Assembly (NCBI GenBank): GCA_024345305.1 | Contig: BRON01000007.1 | Location: 310,001 to 374,000, forward strand | Direction of reading: 5' to 3' | DNA from: Mrakia gelida | Taxonomy: Eukaryota; Basidiomycota; Tremellomycetes; Cystofilobasidiales; Mrakiaceae | Length of the DNA: 64,000 nucleotides | Shown here: positions 15,558 through 25,670 of the stretch, in pieces | Layout of the letters: the number at the start of each line of letters is the position of its first letter | Numbering within the stretch: position 1 is the first letter of the stretch | Made by a program: the position numbers and the translations under genes | The notes under the pieces: generated by a model | Databases searched by the model: none | The model's input: the letters and a program-made list of their open reading frames with translations, nothing else | Told to the model about the DNA's origin: nothing

Positions 15558-17058
15558 TTAATCGTCGTCCTCCTCCTCCTCAGCATCTCCACCAGCCTCA
15601 GCGGCCTTGGCGTTCTTCTCTCGTCGTCGCTTCACTCGTCCAGACCTGGCTCCTCCGAAGGGGGAGGTGAGGGAGAAGTCGATGTGCTCTGTGAGGGGAA
15701 GAAGGCGAAGGCGACAGAGTTTGGTCAGTTCACGTAAGAAGAGGAAGGTGGGTGTTTCGAACGCGGGGAAGGGAGGGAAGAGGTGGGAGGCAACAGAAAC
15801 GAGGGAACGCACTCTGGGAGTCGAGTCGAACAACGAACGAGGGAACGTTGACGATCTGCTTGCCGACTCGGATGTGCTGATGATTGGGAAGGCGAGGTGG
15901 AGAGGATCATCGAGGAGGTAGGTGCGAGTGAGGGAGTAGGTTGAACGGAGAGGTGAAGGGGAGGAAGGGAAAGGGAAGGGAAGGAAAAGGTCAGCTCTCT
16001 CGCTCGCTCGCTCGCTCCTTCTTCGCTCGTTCGAAACCACCCAAAGAGGACCGAAAACTCACCCTCTGTCGGATGAGGACTCGAGCGTGGTGAATGCTCT
16101 TGGCCAATCCAGACTTGAAGACCTGGGTCTGAAGCCTCCTCTCCATGAAGTCCTCGGTCTTGAGGGCAAGAACGTAATCGAGTCGCATTCGGGTCTCGTC
16201 AAGAACACCGATTCGCACGAGTCGTCGGATCAAGGCGTTTCCCTGTATACCACGGACACCAGGAGCGAAGAGAGGAGAAGGAGAAGATGTCAGCTCTACC
16301 ACTTCAACGCAGCTGCTCGAGTCCCTACGAGCCAAACGAGCTCGTCGCGAATTCTCGTTCGCGCCTGGCTCCCCTTCCCCTCCTATGACCTCCCTTCCCT
16401 CCTGCGTGTGGCCTCCCCTCTTCCTCCCCACGAGTTCCAAGTGATGCAGAGGGATGTGTACGAACCTCGAAGAGCCTCTTGGGGTCCTTAGCGTCAAGCT
16501 TGAGGAGCTCTCGAGCGGCACGTCGGATCTTGGAGAGGGTCAGCTGAATTCGCCAGATCTCCCTCTTGTTCCTGAGTCCGTACTCTCCGGCGAGCTGTTC
16601 GTTCCACCACACCAACACAGACAGAGGGACCAAGACGAGAGCAAGGAGTCAGGACCAGAGTTGGAATGAAGGTGGTAGAGTTGATTTTGAGGGGAGGAGG
16701 CGAGTTTGAAGGGAGGGGAAGGGAAGGGGATATGGACCTTGAGCTCAGCGTCGAGTCGAGCGGACTCGAACGGCCTTCGGGGAACCTTGTAGGCTGAGGT
16801 AAAAATGGGTGGGGAGGGAAGAGGAGAAGGTCAGCTAAATCTTCCACGGTTGAAGAAAGGTCCCTCCTATATTGGTTCGTCCGTGAAGAGAGGTTGAATC
16901 CAAGGGAAGGGAGGGAGCATGGAGAGGAGGGAGAAGGCTCACTCTTGGAGTGGTTTCGAGGGGCTCTGGAAGAAAAGAAGACATGATTTGGGTAGGTATG
17001 AGTAAGGCGGTCATGATGAGCGATACGAGGATGTAGTAGGGGCAACGAACCGGGGCAT
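15558..17058 (-). CDS. RPS9: 40S ribosomal protein S9 (uS4)
   Basis: Core small-subunit protein that binds 18S rRNA early in assembly. Exon 1 is only 8 nt (ATG at 17058, codes MP plus part of R). Exon 2 is 23 nt and completes [10 protein letters not shown]; its acceptor follows a CATACCTACCC-type tract. Later exons read [58 protein letters not shown] and [20 protein letters not shown], then the C-terminal [20 protein letters not shown] with an acidic EEEEDDD end before TAA at 15560-15558. Full-length for the family. It is divergent from RPL21. Its 5' end and upstream region were copied to about 23.5 kb. Confidence 0.95.
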
Positions 17059-17295
17059 GCTGCTGGTGGACGAGGGAAGCAGAAGAGGAGAGGGAAAGAA
17101 GAGGGAAGAGGTTTCAATTCGCAGCTTTTTTCGCTTCGCAGCCTCCCTCCTCCTCCCTCTTCCCTTCTCTCCTCCTCTTCTCCTTCAGCCACCACCCTTT
17201 GACTCAAGTTAGTAGCAATTTTGCACCCTCGACATCTCATCTGCATCGCACCATCGCCTCGGACACCACTCTCGCAGGAATCAACTCAAGGGATC
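16936..17295 (-). repeat. RPS9 5' segment, source copy of a dispersed duplication
   Basis: This segment, covering exons 1-2 of RPS9 and about 240 bp upstream, matches 23476-23858 in the same orientation. Exons and the distal upstream block align well. The middle part has diverged through substitutions and indels. Confidence 0.7.
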
Positions 17296-17630
17296 CAGGA
17301 GGAGAGGAGGGAGGGCGGAGGGAAGAGAAGGAGAGGTCGAGCTCGAAGGAATCTTCCTCCCTCCTTGGATCCGCGATGGAACTCGCCTCCCTCCCATATA
17401 CACCCTCCTTCGACATCCCACACCTACCCCTTCATCTCCCCTATCCAACGAACCTATGACCCTACCACCACGATCTCCCTATCGCCCCCTATGCGCCAAC
17501 CCCTCCATCGACACCTTGCTCAAAGCACTTCAACCAACTCCCTCTTCTTGGACTCGAATCTCAACCCGACTGACTCCTTTCTCTCCCACACCTCCACCGA
17601 CCTCTTCTTCCCCTTCTCAGCTTCCTCAAG
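17059..17630. promoter_or_regulatory. divergent promoter between RPS9 and RPL21
   Basis: This 572-bp gap separates the starts of two ribosomal protein genes, so it must contain both promoters and the RPL21 leader. It is rich in CT tracts. The segment at about 17200-17295 (ACTCAAGTTAGTAGCA followed by TGCACCCTCG, then TCGGACACCAC and AGGAATCAAC) is conserved at 23752-23858 upstream of the RPS9 relic, although much of the sequence in between has changed. That suggests functional elements, or simply a younger core of the duplication. Confidence 0.5.
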
Positions 17631-18719
17631 ATGCCTCACTCTTTCGGATACCGAGCGCGTACGCGACACATGTTCAGGAGGGACTTCCGACGTACGTCCT
17701 CTCGTTCCCTTTCTCGTCGCTGTCACGTCTCGTCGTCGATGTAGGAAGAGCGATGGAAGCTGACCTGGATGTTGCTGGGATGGTCTGGATTGGGCTCTTG
17801 TTCGGGTGATCAACAGACAAGGGAGTCATCCCCATGTCCACCTACCTCGTCACCTACAAGGTCGGAGATATCGTCGATATCAAGGCCAACTCCGCTGAGC
17901 AGAAGGGTATGCCCCACAAGGTTCGTTCTCTACTTTTCTACCTGTTCCCTCCTCCTGCTAGGTAGGAGCAGCTACTGATTCTCTTCCCACCCATCATTTC
18001 CATGCTCTCCTCGCTTCCCTACTCCTCCCACGGCTCCTCTTCGAACACCTCAACCCCAACCTTGCGACCTCGCTCTTCCCTTCCCTCCCTTCCTCCTGCG
18101 CCTCAACCTCCTCCTACCCCAAACCATTCGCTTTCACCTCCTCCAGTTCTACCACGGAAAGACCGGTGTCGTCTACAACGTCTCTCCCCGAGGAGTTGGA
18201 GTCATCTGCTTCAAGGTCGTCGGAAACCGATACCTCGAGAAGAGGGTCAACCTCCGAATCGAGCACGTCAAGCACTCCAAGTGCCGACAGGAGTTCGTTG
18301 CCCGAGTTAAGAGGAACGCCGCTCTTAAGAGGGAGGCTAAGGAGAAGGGAGGTTAGTACCCATTGTCCATCGAGGGAAAGGGAAGGAGAGTCGAGGAGAA
18401 GGAAGGAACGAAGGAGGGCTGAGAGCTGACTTCTCCCTTTCCCTTCTTTCTCTCTCGCACGAACTTACAGAGAAGGTCCAGCTCAAGAGGATCCCTGCTC
18501 TTCCCCGAGAGTCCCACCACATCACTCTCGCCGGAAACACCCCCATCACCGTTCGTTCTACCTCTTCTTTGCTCTCGTGTTCACCTGAAGGGGAGGAGTC
18601 GAACGAAGCTCAACTCGAACGAACGCTGACCTCTCTTCCTTCCTTTGGCGTGCGTTCTTCTTGCGATGGTGTCTAGGTTGGACCCGTGCGATTCGAGACC
18701 ACCATCTAAATGTTTCACC
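17631..18719 (+). CDS. RPL21: 60S ribosomal protein L21 (eL21)
   Basis: Large-subunit structural protein. Start ATG 17631 ([20 protein letters not shown]), intron, then [35 protein letters not shown], intron, [36 protein letters not shown] and a C-terminal exon [15 protein letters not shown]. The final short exon reads [10 protein letters not shown] before TAA at 18717-18719. All landmark motifs of eL21 are present and the length matches the family. It is transcribed away from RPS9. Confidence 0.95.
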
Positions 18720-19351
18720 GCGTTTGGATTGGGGGAGGGAGAGGAGAAGGCGGAGGGGTACGCCAATGGATGACCTTAGGATATGCTCAACCGTTGTCGC
18801 GAGAGGGAAAGAGCGCGGGATGTGAGGTCTGAGCGAGTAGAGAGAGAGAGAGAGGGTAGTCGGTTCTTCTCGTGGGAGAGCAAGAGGTGCTTTCCTGTCG
18901 TTGAGTGTAGAGGGAGAGGGAGAACTGGAAGGGAGCGAAGGCCGAACGAGCGGACGACGCGTCCCTCGAAGCTTCAGGCAGTCTGCCATCTTCTCAAGCG
19001 ACAGATATACGGGGTCTATACTCGTTAATCCAGCCCACGGAGTCAGATGCCTGAACAAGGTCGGCCGAGGTCGCAAACGCGTCAAGAAGAGGAAGGGAGG
19101 AGCTCGTCGCCATGGACGACCGTCCGACTTCCCTCCCCTCTCTTTCTTGCTGTGACTTCAGGAGGAGGGGTTTCAGCAGGCACGATTCTCATCGCACTAC
19201 TCGCTCATGGTCGTCCATCACGTAAAATATGCACAGCGGAGCAGCACCGAAGCTGAGACGGTCTCGCGCTCGTCCCGATTCGGTTCGCTCACCAAACAGC
19301 CATCATCTCCTTCCCTCTCGCTCCCTTTCAACCCATCCAACTCCAGGAACA
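18720..19351. other. intergenic region
   Basis: Between the RPL21 stop and the acidic-protein gene. Holds a GACGCGTC palindrome at 18956, an AT-richer patch near 19000 and a CT-rich leader before 19352. No supported gene. Confidence 0.4.
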
Positions 19352-20222
19352 ATGGCACCAGTAGAGGAAGATTTCGGATCTGAGGTACGTGTATACATCA
19401 TATCATCGACTCTGCAGAGGAGGTGAGAAGAGAGACGAGACGAACGTGGGGTTCAGTGCTCGGCAGCTCATCCGCTCCCTTCCCTTCCCTCTCCCTTCTT
19501 TCTCTCTCTTTCCGACTCGAACAGGACGACGAGGACACTGGAAGCGAAGAGGAAGGAGGACCTTCTGGTGGTCCTGGACTTTCAGCTCTCTATGTTCGTA
19601 TCGTCCTCTACTTGAGCTCGCGTTCTCTCTGTTTGAAGGAGGGAAGGATGGACAGCTGACGAGCTCCCTTCCCCCCTTCCTTCTATGTCTTTCTTTGACT
19701 TTTCGGTACTATCAGGGAGAGGAGTTCGAATCTGGAGACGAAGGAGAGTCTGACGAGGAGTACGACACCAACCCCGTCGGAGGACCCGAGGGAGCAGACT
19801 ACGATTCAGATCAGGAGGACGATAGCGGGGAAGACGAGGACGTACCCGTTCGTCCCTTCCTTCCTTCCCTTTGCCTGCTTCAAGCACACGAGACCACATA
19901 TCTGACCCTTCTCGCTCTATCTTTTATCACTCCTGATTGTGATCAGCTCGCTCCCGTCCTTCCTCCCGCCGCCGTGGCCGCTGCTGTCAACAACAAGAAA
20001 CGCGCTGCCTCTGGAACCCCCGACGACGGCGAGTCGAGCTCGGGAGACGACGAGGACTTCGAGGATGGAGCCGTCGTTGGAGGAGTTGACGAGGAGGGAG
20101 AGGAGGGCTACGACGTTGGCGAGGAGGACTCTGACGCCGAAGAAGAGGAGGAGGATGAGGACGAGGAAGCGGGAGAGGAGGTTGCTGCACCTCCCGCCGC
20201 GAAGAAGATCCGAGTCGCTTGA
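19352..20222 (+). CDS. acidic, Glu/Asp-rich protein with C-terminal basic motif (167 aa)
   Basis: Family not recognised. Four exons (19352-19384, 19525-19593, 19716-19841, 19947-20222) splice in frame to 167 residues beginning MAPVEEDFGSE. Acidic runs are broken by aromatic residues (GLSALY, EEFESGDEGE, ADYDSDQEDD). A middle segment reads LAPVLPPAAVAAAVNNKKRA, a long Glu/Asp run follows, and the tail AAKKIRVA may act as a nuclear signal. The composition resembles histone chaperones and other acidic nuclear proteins, but there is no diagnostic domain, so that role is a guess. Introns have clear donors and acceptors, which supports the gene itself. Confidence 0.65.
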
Positions 20223-20952
20223 GTCCTCGGTCGTTCGTTGGGTGATCAAGGTGTCGTTATCTGGTACGTATCTCTCTGGGCTCGGTCGTGGCTTCTTATT
20301 TTTCGCTCTTGGACCTCTGGGTTGAGAGGTCTGTTCTTCTTCGACGCGCTCGTTTGGTTTCGTTAGGTTTGTTTCATCCTTCTTCTGTACGCTTATTACG
20401 ATCCACCTCGCTTCCTTTCTACTGCCTTGGCGTGTCGAGAGAGCGGGTAGGTGACTCCGCCGCTGGGTGAGCGAGTGGGTGGGTGTTGTAGCTCCACGGC
20501 GACGAAGGAAGTGGAAGGTCGGAAGGACACGTCTGGAGCTCGACGCGTCGTCGTCCCTTCGTTTCGAGCTCGCCCTTCACGAGCCGTTTCATGCTTCTCC
20601 CTTGGTTTCAAACCTAGCAACCTGTCTCAGGCTGATATTTTTGGCGTTTACCAGAAGATTAGTCTGCAGGGGAAGATGCAAAGGTTAAACTCCCCCTTTG
20701 ATTACGATAATTGACCTCCGGCAGACTCACCGTTCTCTCGAAGTTCTGTTCACCAGCAGAGTTCCCTCCAACAGTCACTTCCTCCCTTCCTCTTTCGCCC
20801 TTTTTGATGGACAGGACCCTCGACTAGCATCCCAAACCTCCCACCTCGCAACTCTCAGGTCCTCCCATCAATCGCAAACGAACTCTCGCTCGACTCCCGT
20901 CCTCCCCGTCCTCCCCTTCGTCCCCTCCTTCGCTTCCGTACTCGTCCTTCCT
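20223..20952. other. intergenic region
   Basis: Downstream of the acidic protein and upstream of the fucosyltransferase-like gene. A GACGCGTC palindrome lies at about 20542. The frame of the next gene stays open from about 20698 and includes an upstream ATG, but the membrane anchor expected near the N-terminus favours ATG 20953. Nothing else seen. Confidence 0.4.
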
Positions 20953-23260
20953 ATGGGCTCGCCACCTCCCCAACACCCACGATTCCATCGAATCGCACTG
21001 CCCTTGGCCGTCATCGTCACCCTCTCTCTCTTCTTCTACTGGCCAATCGTCCGAGGTGCCTTGAGGACGTACCAACCGATGGGAGAGAGGGAGGGAGGAG
21101 TTGTTGAGCTCGCGACTTCGGCAGACGACTCTCTTCTCCGAGGAAACCCTGGGGATCCAACGATGGGTGAGTTGAGTTCCACATAAGCTCAGCGACATCT
21201 GTCTGACTCGTCAAGAACTCATGTTCTCCTTAGAACAACGAAAACCTGAGCTGAGCGTACTCTCGCTTTCGTTCGAACAGACCGTCTTCAACCTCACCTC
21301 TCGTATCTCACGGCTGGAAAAGGTTCAGGAATGACGAATCAGGTGAATCCTCGTCTACTCTCGAGAACGATAAGATCTACCAAGACTGACTCCGTCTCGT
21401 TTCCCCAGGTCTGGAGCATTATCAACAGTTCGCCTCGTTTCATTGGTCGCGCGTCGGCTGTTCCTCCTCGCTCTCCTTCTGACGCTCTCTCCCTTCTCCC
21501 CCACCTTCAGTGCTCTACCTCTCCTACCTCACGGGTCGAATTGCCATCCTCCCTTCCTTCTGGGCGAACACTCAGCTCCTTTCAGCAACCCATCCCCGCA
21601 ACCTTCCCATCTCGGCGGTCTTCGACCTTCCTCGACTTACACTCGAGGTCCCTCTTCTTCGGGGTGTCCTGGAATGGCAAGACGTTCATCCAAACAGTAG
21701 CGACTGGCCAAACGCTGAGGAGCGACTTACCTTTCCGGAGATTGGGTGTTGGGGCGGGTTGAGGAAGGACGTGGGATTCCTTTTCTCGAAACTGGGTGAG
21801 TTACTCTGCGACGCGTCAAAAAGCACGCTCAGAAGGAAGCAGCTGTGGTAGAGAGGCATGGAGAGTCACGATAGGTACTCGATGGAGCTGACTTAAATTG
21901 GCTTCGCCTTCTCTCGTTGTTTTCAGCGCCGGTATGGACGCCGTACCCTGGATTCGCCCGCTCTTCAACGGACACTCGATACCTCTCCTGGGTCTCATTC
22001 GTACCCTACCTCACTCCCAGCTCCTCCTTCTACCAATCCTTCGTATCTCGCCTTCCAGAATCCACCACGGAAACTCCGACCCTCCCTCCGAACGACCACC
22101 TCGCCTGCATCGACGAGGTTCTTTCCGGCTCCGAGCTCGAGCATCCAGATCCTTACGCCGAGTTCGTCGATGGATTGGGAGGATGGCTGTACATCGGGAA
22201 GCACATGCATTTTAGAGAGGTGTTGGTGGAGCAGGTGACGGTGGTATTGGGGAAGATCTTCGAAGTGGGGAAAGACGAGGAGGTGCCGCCGGTGAGTCGT
22301 CGTTGTTTCGTTTTCGTCTATACTTGTTGATACTTGAAGTCCAAGAAAACTGACCATACCTTTTTTTTCCTTCACGTAGTTCATCGCGATTCATATTCGG
22401 TTCGTTCGCTCGTGAGGGTCTCGACGAGACAGGTCGACACCTCGTCTCTTCGTCGTTTGTTCGACCGACCGAACTGACTTTCTCCCCTTCCTCATCTCCC
22501 CCAAACAGTCACGGAGACTTCCTCCGCTACTGGTGCCCTAAAGATGCAACTCAGCCCTGCTTTACCATCTCCCAGTTCGCCTACGAACTCGACCGTTTGC
22601 AGGAAGACATCGTCGCGTCGGGATATCCTTCGACGACCCACGTCTTGGTCCTGACGGACGAGCTGGACGATTCCTTCTACGCGGAGGTGAAAGAGAGGGG
22701 CTGGAAGACGAGTCGAGACGGTCGAGGAGTGGACGACTCGGTGCTGAGAAAGGCGCTCAGTGGGTGGTGAGTCGTTTCACCTTCGCCTTCGTTTTCCGCC
22801 CATCTCTCTGCCCCTTTCTCAAGAGAGTCGAGTCCAGAGAAATCGAGCTTTCGGGAACACTGATAAGCGTCCGCTTTCTCTTTCAGGTACCCAACAATCC
22901 TCGACAAGGTCCTCATGTCGCTCGCCAGCCATTTCATCGGGACAGATCGCTCGACGAGTTCGTTCTCCACCTCCCTCATCTTCATCCCAGCATCGTCTTC
23001 CAAACAAATGCTGACCAGCTCCTTCATCAATTTTGTTTATCAGTGAGCGTGCTCTCTGCTCGTCGCGTTCAGGTTTGTCAATCTGCTCTGCTCGTCGCGT
23101 TCGAGTCTCGACCTCCGCGTCCCTCTTTCCCTGCTGACACACTTCCTCCCACACTTTCTCATCGATACAGGACTGGAACGGGGGAATGACTCGGATGATG
23201 GGGCCGAAGGGGCCTGGCTTAGCGTTATCAGGAGAGACCTCCGTTTGGTCGCCTCACTGA
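20953..23260 (+). CDS. O-fucosyltransferase-like type II membrane glycosyltransferase
   Basis: Probable Golgi or ER glycosyltransferase of the GDP-fucose O-fucosyltransferase fold. Start ATG 20953 (MGSPPPQHPRFHRIALP), then one membrane anchor (ALPLAVIVTLSLFFYWPIV), as in a type II enzyme. Fold landmarks: YLTAGKGSGMTNQVWSIIN at the sugar-nucleotide entry loop, FIAIHIRHGDFLRYW with the conserved HxRxxD-like motif, VLVLTDELDD, and FIGTDRSTMSVLSARRVQDW near the end. That last peptide appears only if two short introns are removed around a small exon near 23041-23071. The tail DWNGGMTRMMGPKGPG then runs to TGA at 23258-23260. Exons agree in phase throughout. Donor and acceptor substrates are unknown. 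Confidence 0.75.
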
Positions 23261-23475
23261 GACGACGCGTTCACCTCTCGCTCACTCAAACTGTATCTCC
23301 ATACCTACCTCGTCTTCTTTCTTCGTGTATACCCTTTTAATCATAATATCAAACTTGCTCTCAGATAAGACCCAGCAAGGCAAGGCGCTCGCTTCTTTGT
23401 GAGTCGAGCGGAGAAGAGAACGAGTCGACGCGTTGAAAGCGGAGGAGAACGAAGTCGACGCGAGAAGGCGAGGAG

Positions 23476-23858
23476 ACTCACTCTTGGAGTGGTTTCGGGG
23501 GGCCCTGAGCGAAGAGAAGATATGTTTTGGGTAGGTATGAGCGAGGAGATCATCACGAGGTATACGAGAAGCGAAAGAGATGCAACAAACCTGGGCATGT
23601 TGACGTACGAGGGGAGAAGGAAGAGGAGGAGGACTTCGACAAAAAGGAGGGACAGGGCGGAGGCAAGCACCTTTTGCTTTTTTTGCTGCGAATCCTGGTC
23701 CCTCTTCGCTCTCGACTCCTCTCTGTTTCTTTCCCTCTAGCCACCCAACCCTCGACTCAAGTTAGTAGCAGTTCTGCACCCTCGCCGTCTCAGCTTCCTC
23801 GCATCAGCCACTCGGACACCACCCTCGAAGGAATCAACGCAAGGGACACAGAAGGCGA
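23476..23858 (-). pseudogene. relic copy of the RPS9 5' end and upstream region
   Basis: Partial duplicate of the RPS9 5' region (16936-17295) in the same orientation. It keeps an 8-nt first exon with ATG at 23598, its GT donor, the pyrimidine-rich intron end, and a 23-nt second exon (23504-23482) with a GTGAGT donor. The two exons still code [10 protein letters not shown] with only synonymous changes. The remaining RPS9 exons are missing: only about 200 bp separate it from the stop of the gene ending at 23260, and no matching exon is seen there. An upstream block at 23752-23858 is also conserved. It may be a dead fragment; a very short chimeric transcript cannot be excluded. Confidence 0.75.
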
Positions 23859-24042
23859 GTTGGTTTGCTCGTCGGAGAAGAACTTTGACTTTGAGACGGC
23901 GAAGAGGTCATCGAGATAGAAAGGAAGCCGAGAGAAAGACTAAGAAGACGAGGGGAAACCAAACGATCAGCTTTCGTCTCGACGCGTCGAACTCGAACTC
24001 GAAGTTCAGAACGAGACTCACCTGCATAAGAAACACCACTCA

Positions 24043-25104
24043 TCAGTTGTGATTCAGCCCCGGAACATGAGGTTGAGGAAACTTCGATCCCTTGACGCTG
24101 TCGTCCGAGTCTGAATCCGAGTCCGAAGCTGGTCGGTTCGCGATGGGACGCGTCGACTTCGACGAAGAACGATGGCTGCTCTTCCTCGTCGAGGTCGTCG
24201 GCGCTGCTTGAATGTAGTGATGATGAACTTCATTCTCGTCCCTGGTTCCTCGAGTCCAGACGTGCTCGGAGGAGTGAAGTGTTTTGGCGAGGATCAAGGC
24301 GGTCTGGAAAGAGCGAAAAGCAAAGTGGTGAGCGAGGAGCGTGTTGGCGAAGGCCGAGAGGAGGAGAAAGAGAGACACGAACACAGAGGGACACGATGGA
24401 AACTTGAGGGTTGAAGCCGGTGATGTCGTCTGTGAAGGAGAGTCGGGGTGAAGGAGGATCAGTGATCCGTTCGAACCGACTCGACGCGACGTCGCTCGTT
24501 CGGGTCCGCCCATCTCAGCTCTCCGACTGGACGACGGCGATGACAGAAGGCTGACCCACAGTACGATCCAAAGGCAGGAGCACCAGGAGCGACTCCTCTG
24601 ACTGCGGGCATCGAGAAGAGAGCGGTGAGAGGGACTGAGGGAAGAGGGAAGCGAGATCGAGGAAAGAGTTGGTCAGCGGACGGACCGACGAGTCTCAAAT
24701 CGAAGGAGAGAGACTCGAGAAAAGAACACACCAAGGACCTGCGTCAAAAAGGAAAGAGTCAATACTCGCTTCGCGCCCTCTCCTCATCGTCTGCCTGCAC
24801 CAGCTCGAGACGACGAAGGACTGCTCGAGACGAGGAGAGACGAAAACTCACGATGCTCTCGCTCGTCTCTCTCTTCCACACGTAGACGAGAGCTGTCTGA
24901 ACCACGACGACGATGGTGATCAACCAGTTGGTGATCCAGATGATGGCCTGCCGAAAGAGACGAGGAAAAGGTCAGCAAGTGAAGGACATCCGCTCCTCCA
25001 CGCGAGGCGACTCTGGTTTCCACTTCGAGACTCACAGCGAAGGCGATAACGACCCAGCTACGCTTGACGACGATGGCGAAGTATCGGAATGCCTCAGCCA
25101 CGGT
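24043..25104 (-). CDS. small membrane protein with Ser/Asp-rich tail, unknown function
   Basis: Family not recognised. Exons on the minus strand read TTVAEAFRYFAIVVKRSWVV (from about 25104), then AIIWITNWLITIVVVVQTAL, which together give one or two membrane spans. A very short exon, VRGVAPGAPAFGS and DDITGFNPQ follow, and a final exon starts TALILAKTLHSSEHVWTRG. The tail is basic, then rich in Ser and Asp (SDSDSDSDDS), and ends VPGLNHN before TGA at 24045-24043. Introns have the CTGAC-type signals of the neighbourhood. The start is unresolved: no in-frame ATG precedes TTVAEAF, and a tiny first exon further right (for example one ending in AT, since the next exon opens with G) is plausible. 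Confidence 0.55.
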
Positions 25105-25670
25105 GGTCCTTGAACTTGGAGGACTCTACGACAAGGCCTTGAACAGATCTCTAGGACAGAGAGCCGTTTCGTCCGTGCTCGATATTTTCCCTTCTCTTCA
25201 ACGTCTTCGAGTCCTCGTCAAGACAGAGTCGAAGAAGGCGATGTTGCAGTTGGCATGTGAGGGAGACTTCGAAGGGAAGGGGGCAGACTTCTTCACTGTT
25301 GAGGTTGGCGACGCGAAGAGCGTTTGAGGCTTGATTGAGGTTGGACTACCTGTTGAGGGAACGGACCCGGCGAGGAAGGACGAGGTGTGATAGGGTTTGA
25401 CCCCCCTTTTCATATGCAGCTTCAGTACGATCTATCTTCATGTATGTACATGCATCACCTCATGTGTCTCGAATTGCTGCAAAGACACGCACACACCCTC
25501 CCGCTCTCGCTCTTTCCTTTTTGCGGCGACACCTTCGACGCGTCTCTCTTCCGGTCGTCTGCCTCGCCCAAACTGAGGTTAAGCGGAAAAGCCCATCTCT
25601 ATATCCTACACACCCAACGACGCACTCGTTCCCCTCAGACCGCGACGCGACGACTCCGCTTCAAGCCAAC
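25105..25670. other. intergenic region
   Basis: Between the small membrane protein and the HIS6 stop, both minus. Probably includes a hidden 5' exon of the membrane protein and its promoter. A GACGCGTC palindrome lies near 25537. No other gene supported. Confidence 0.35.
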
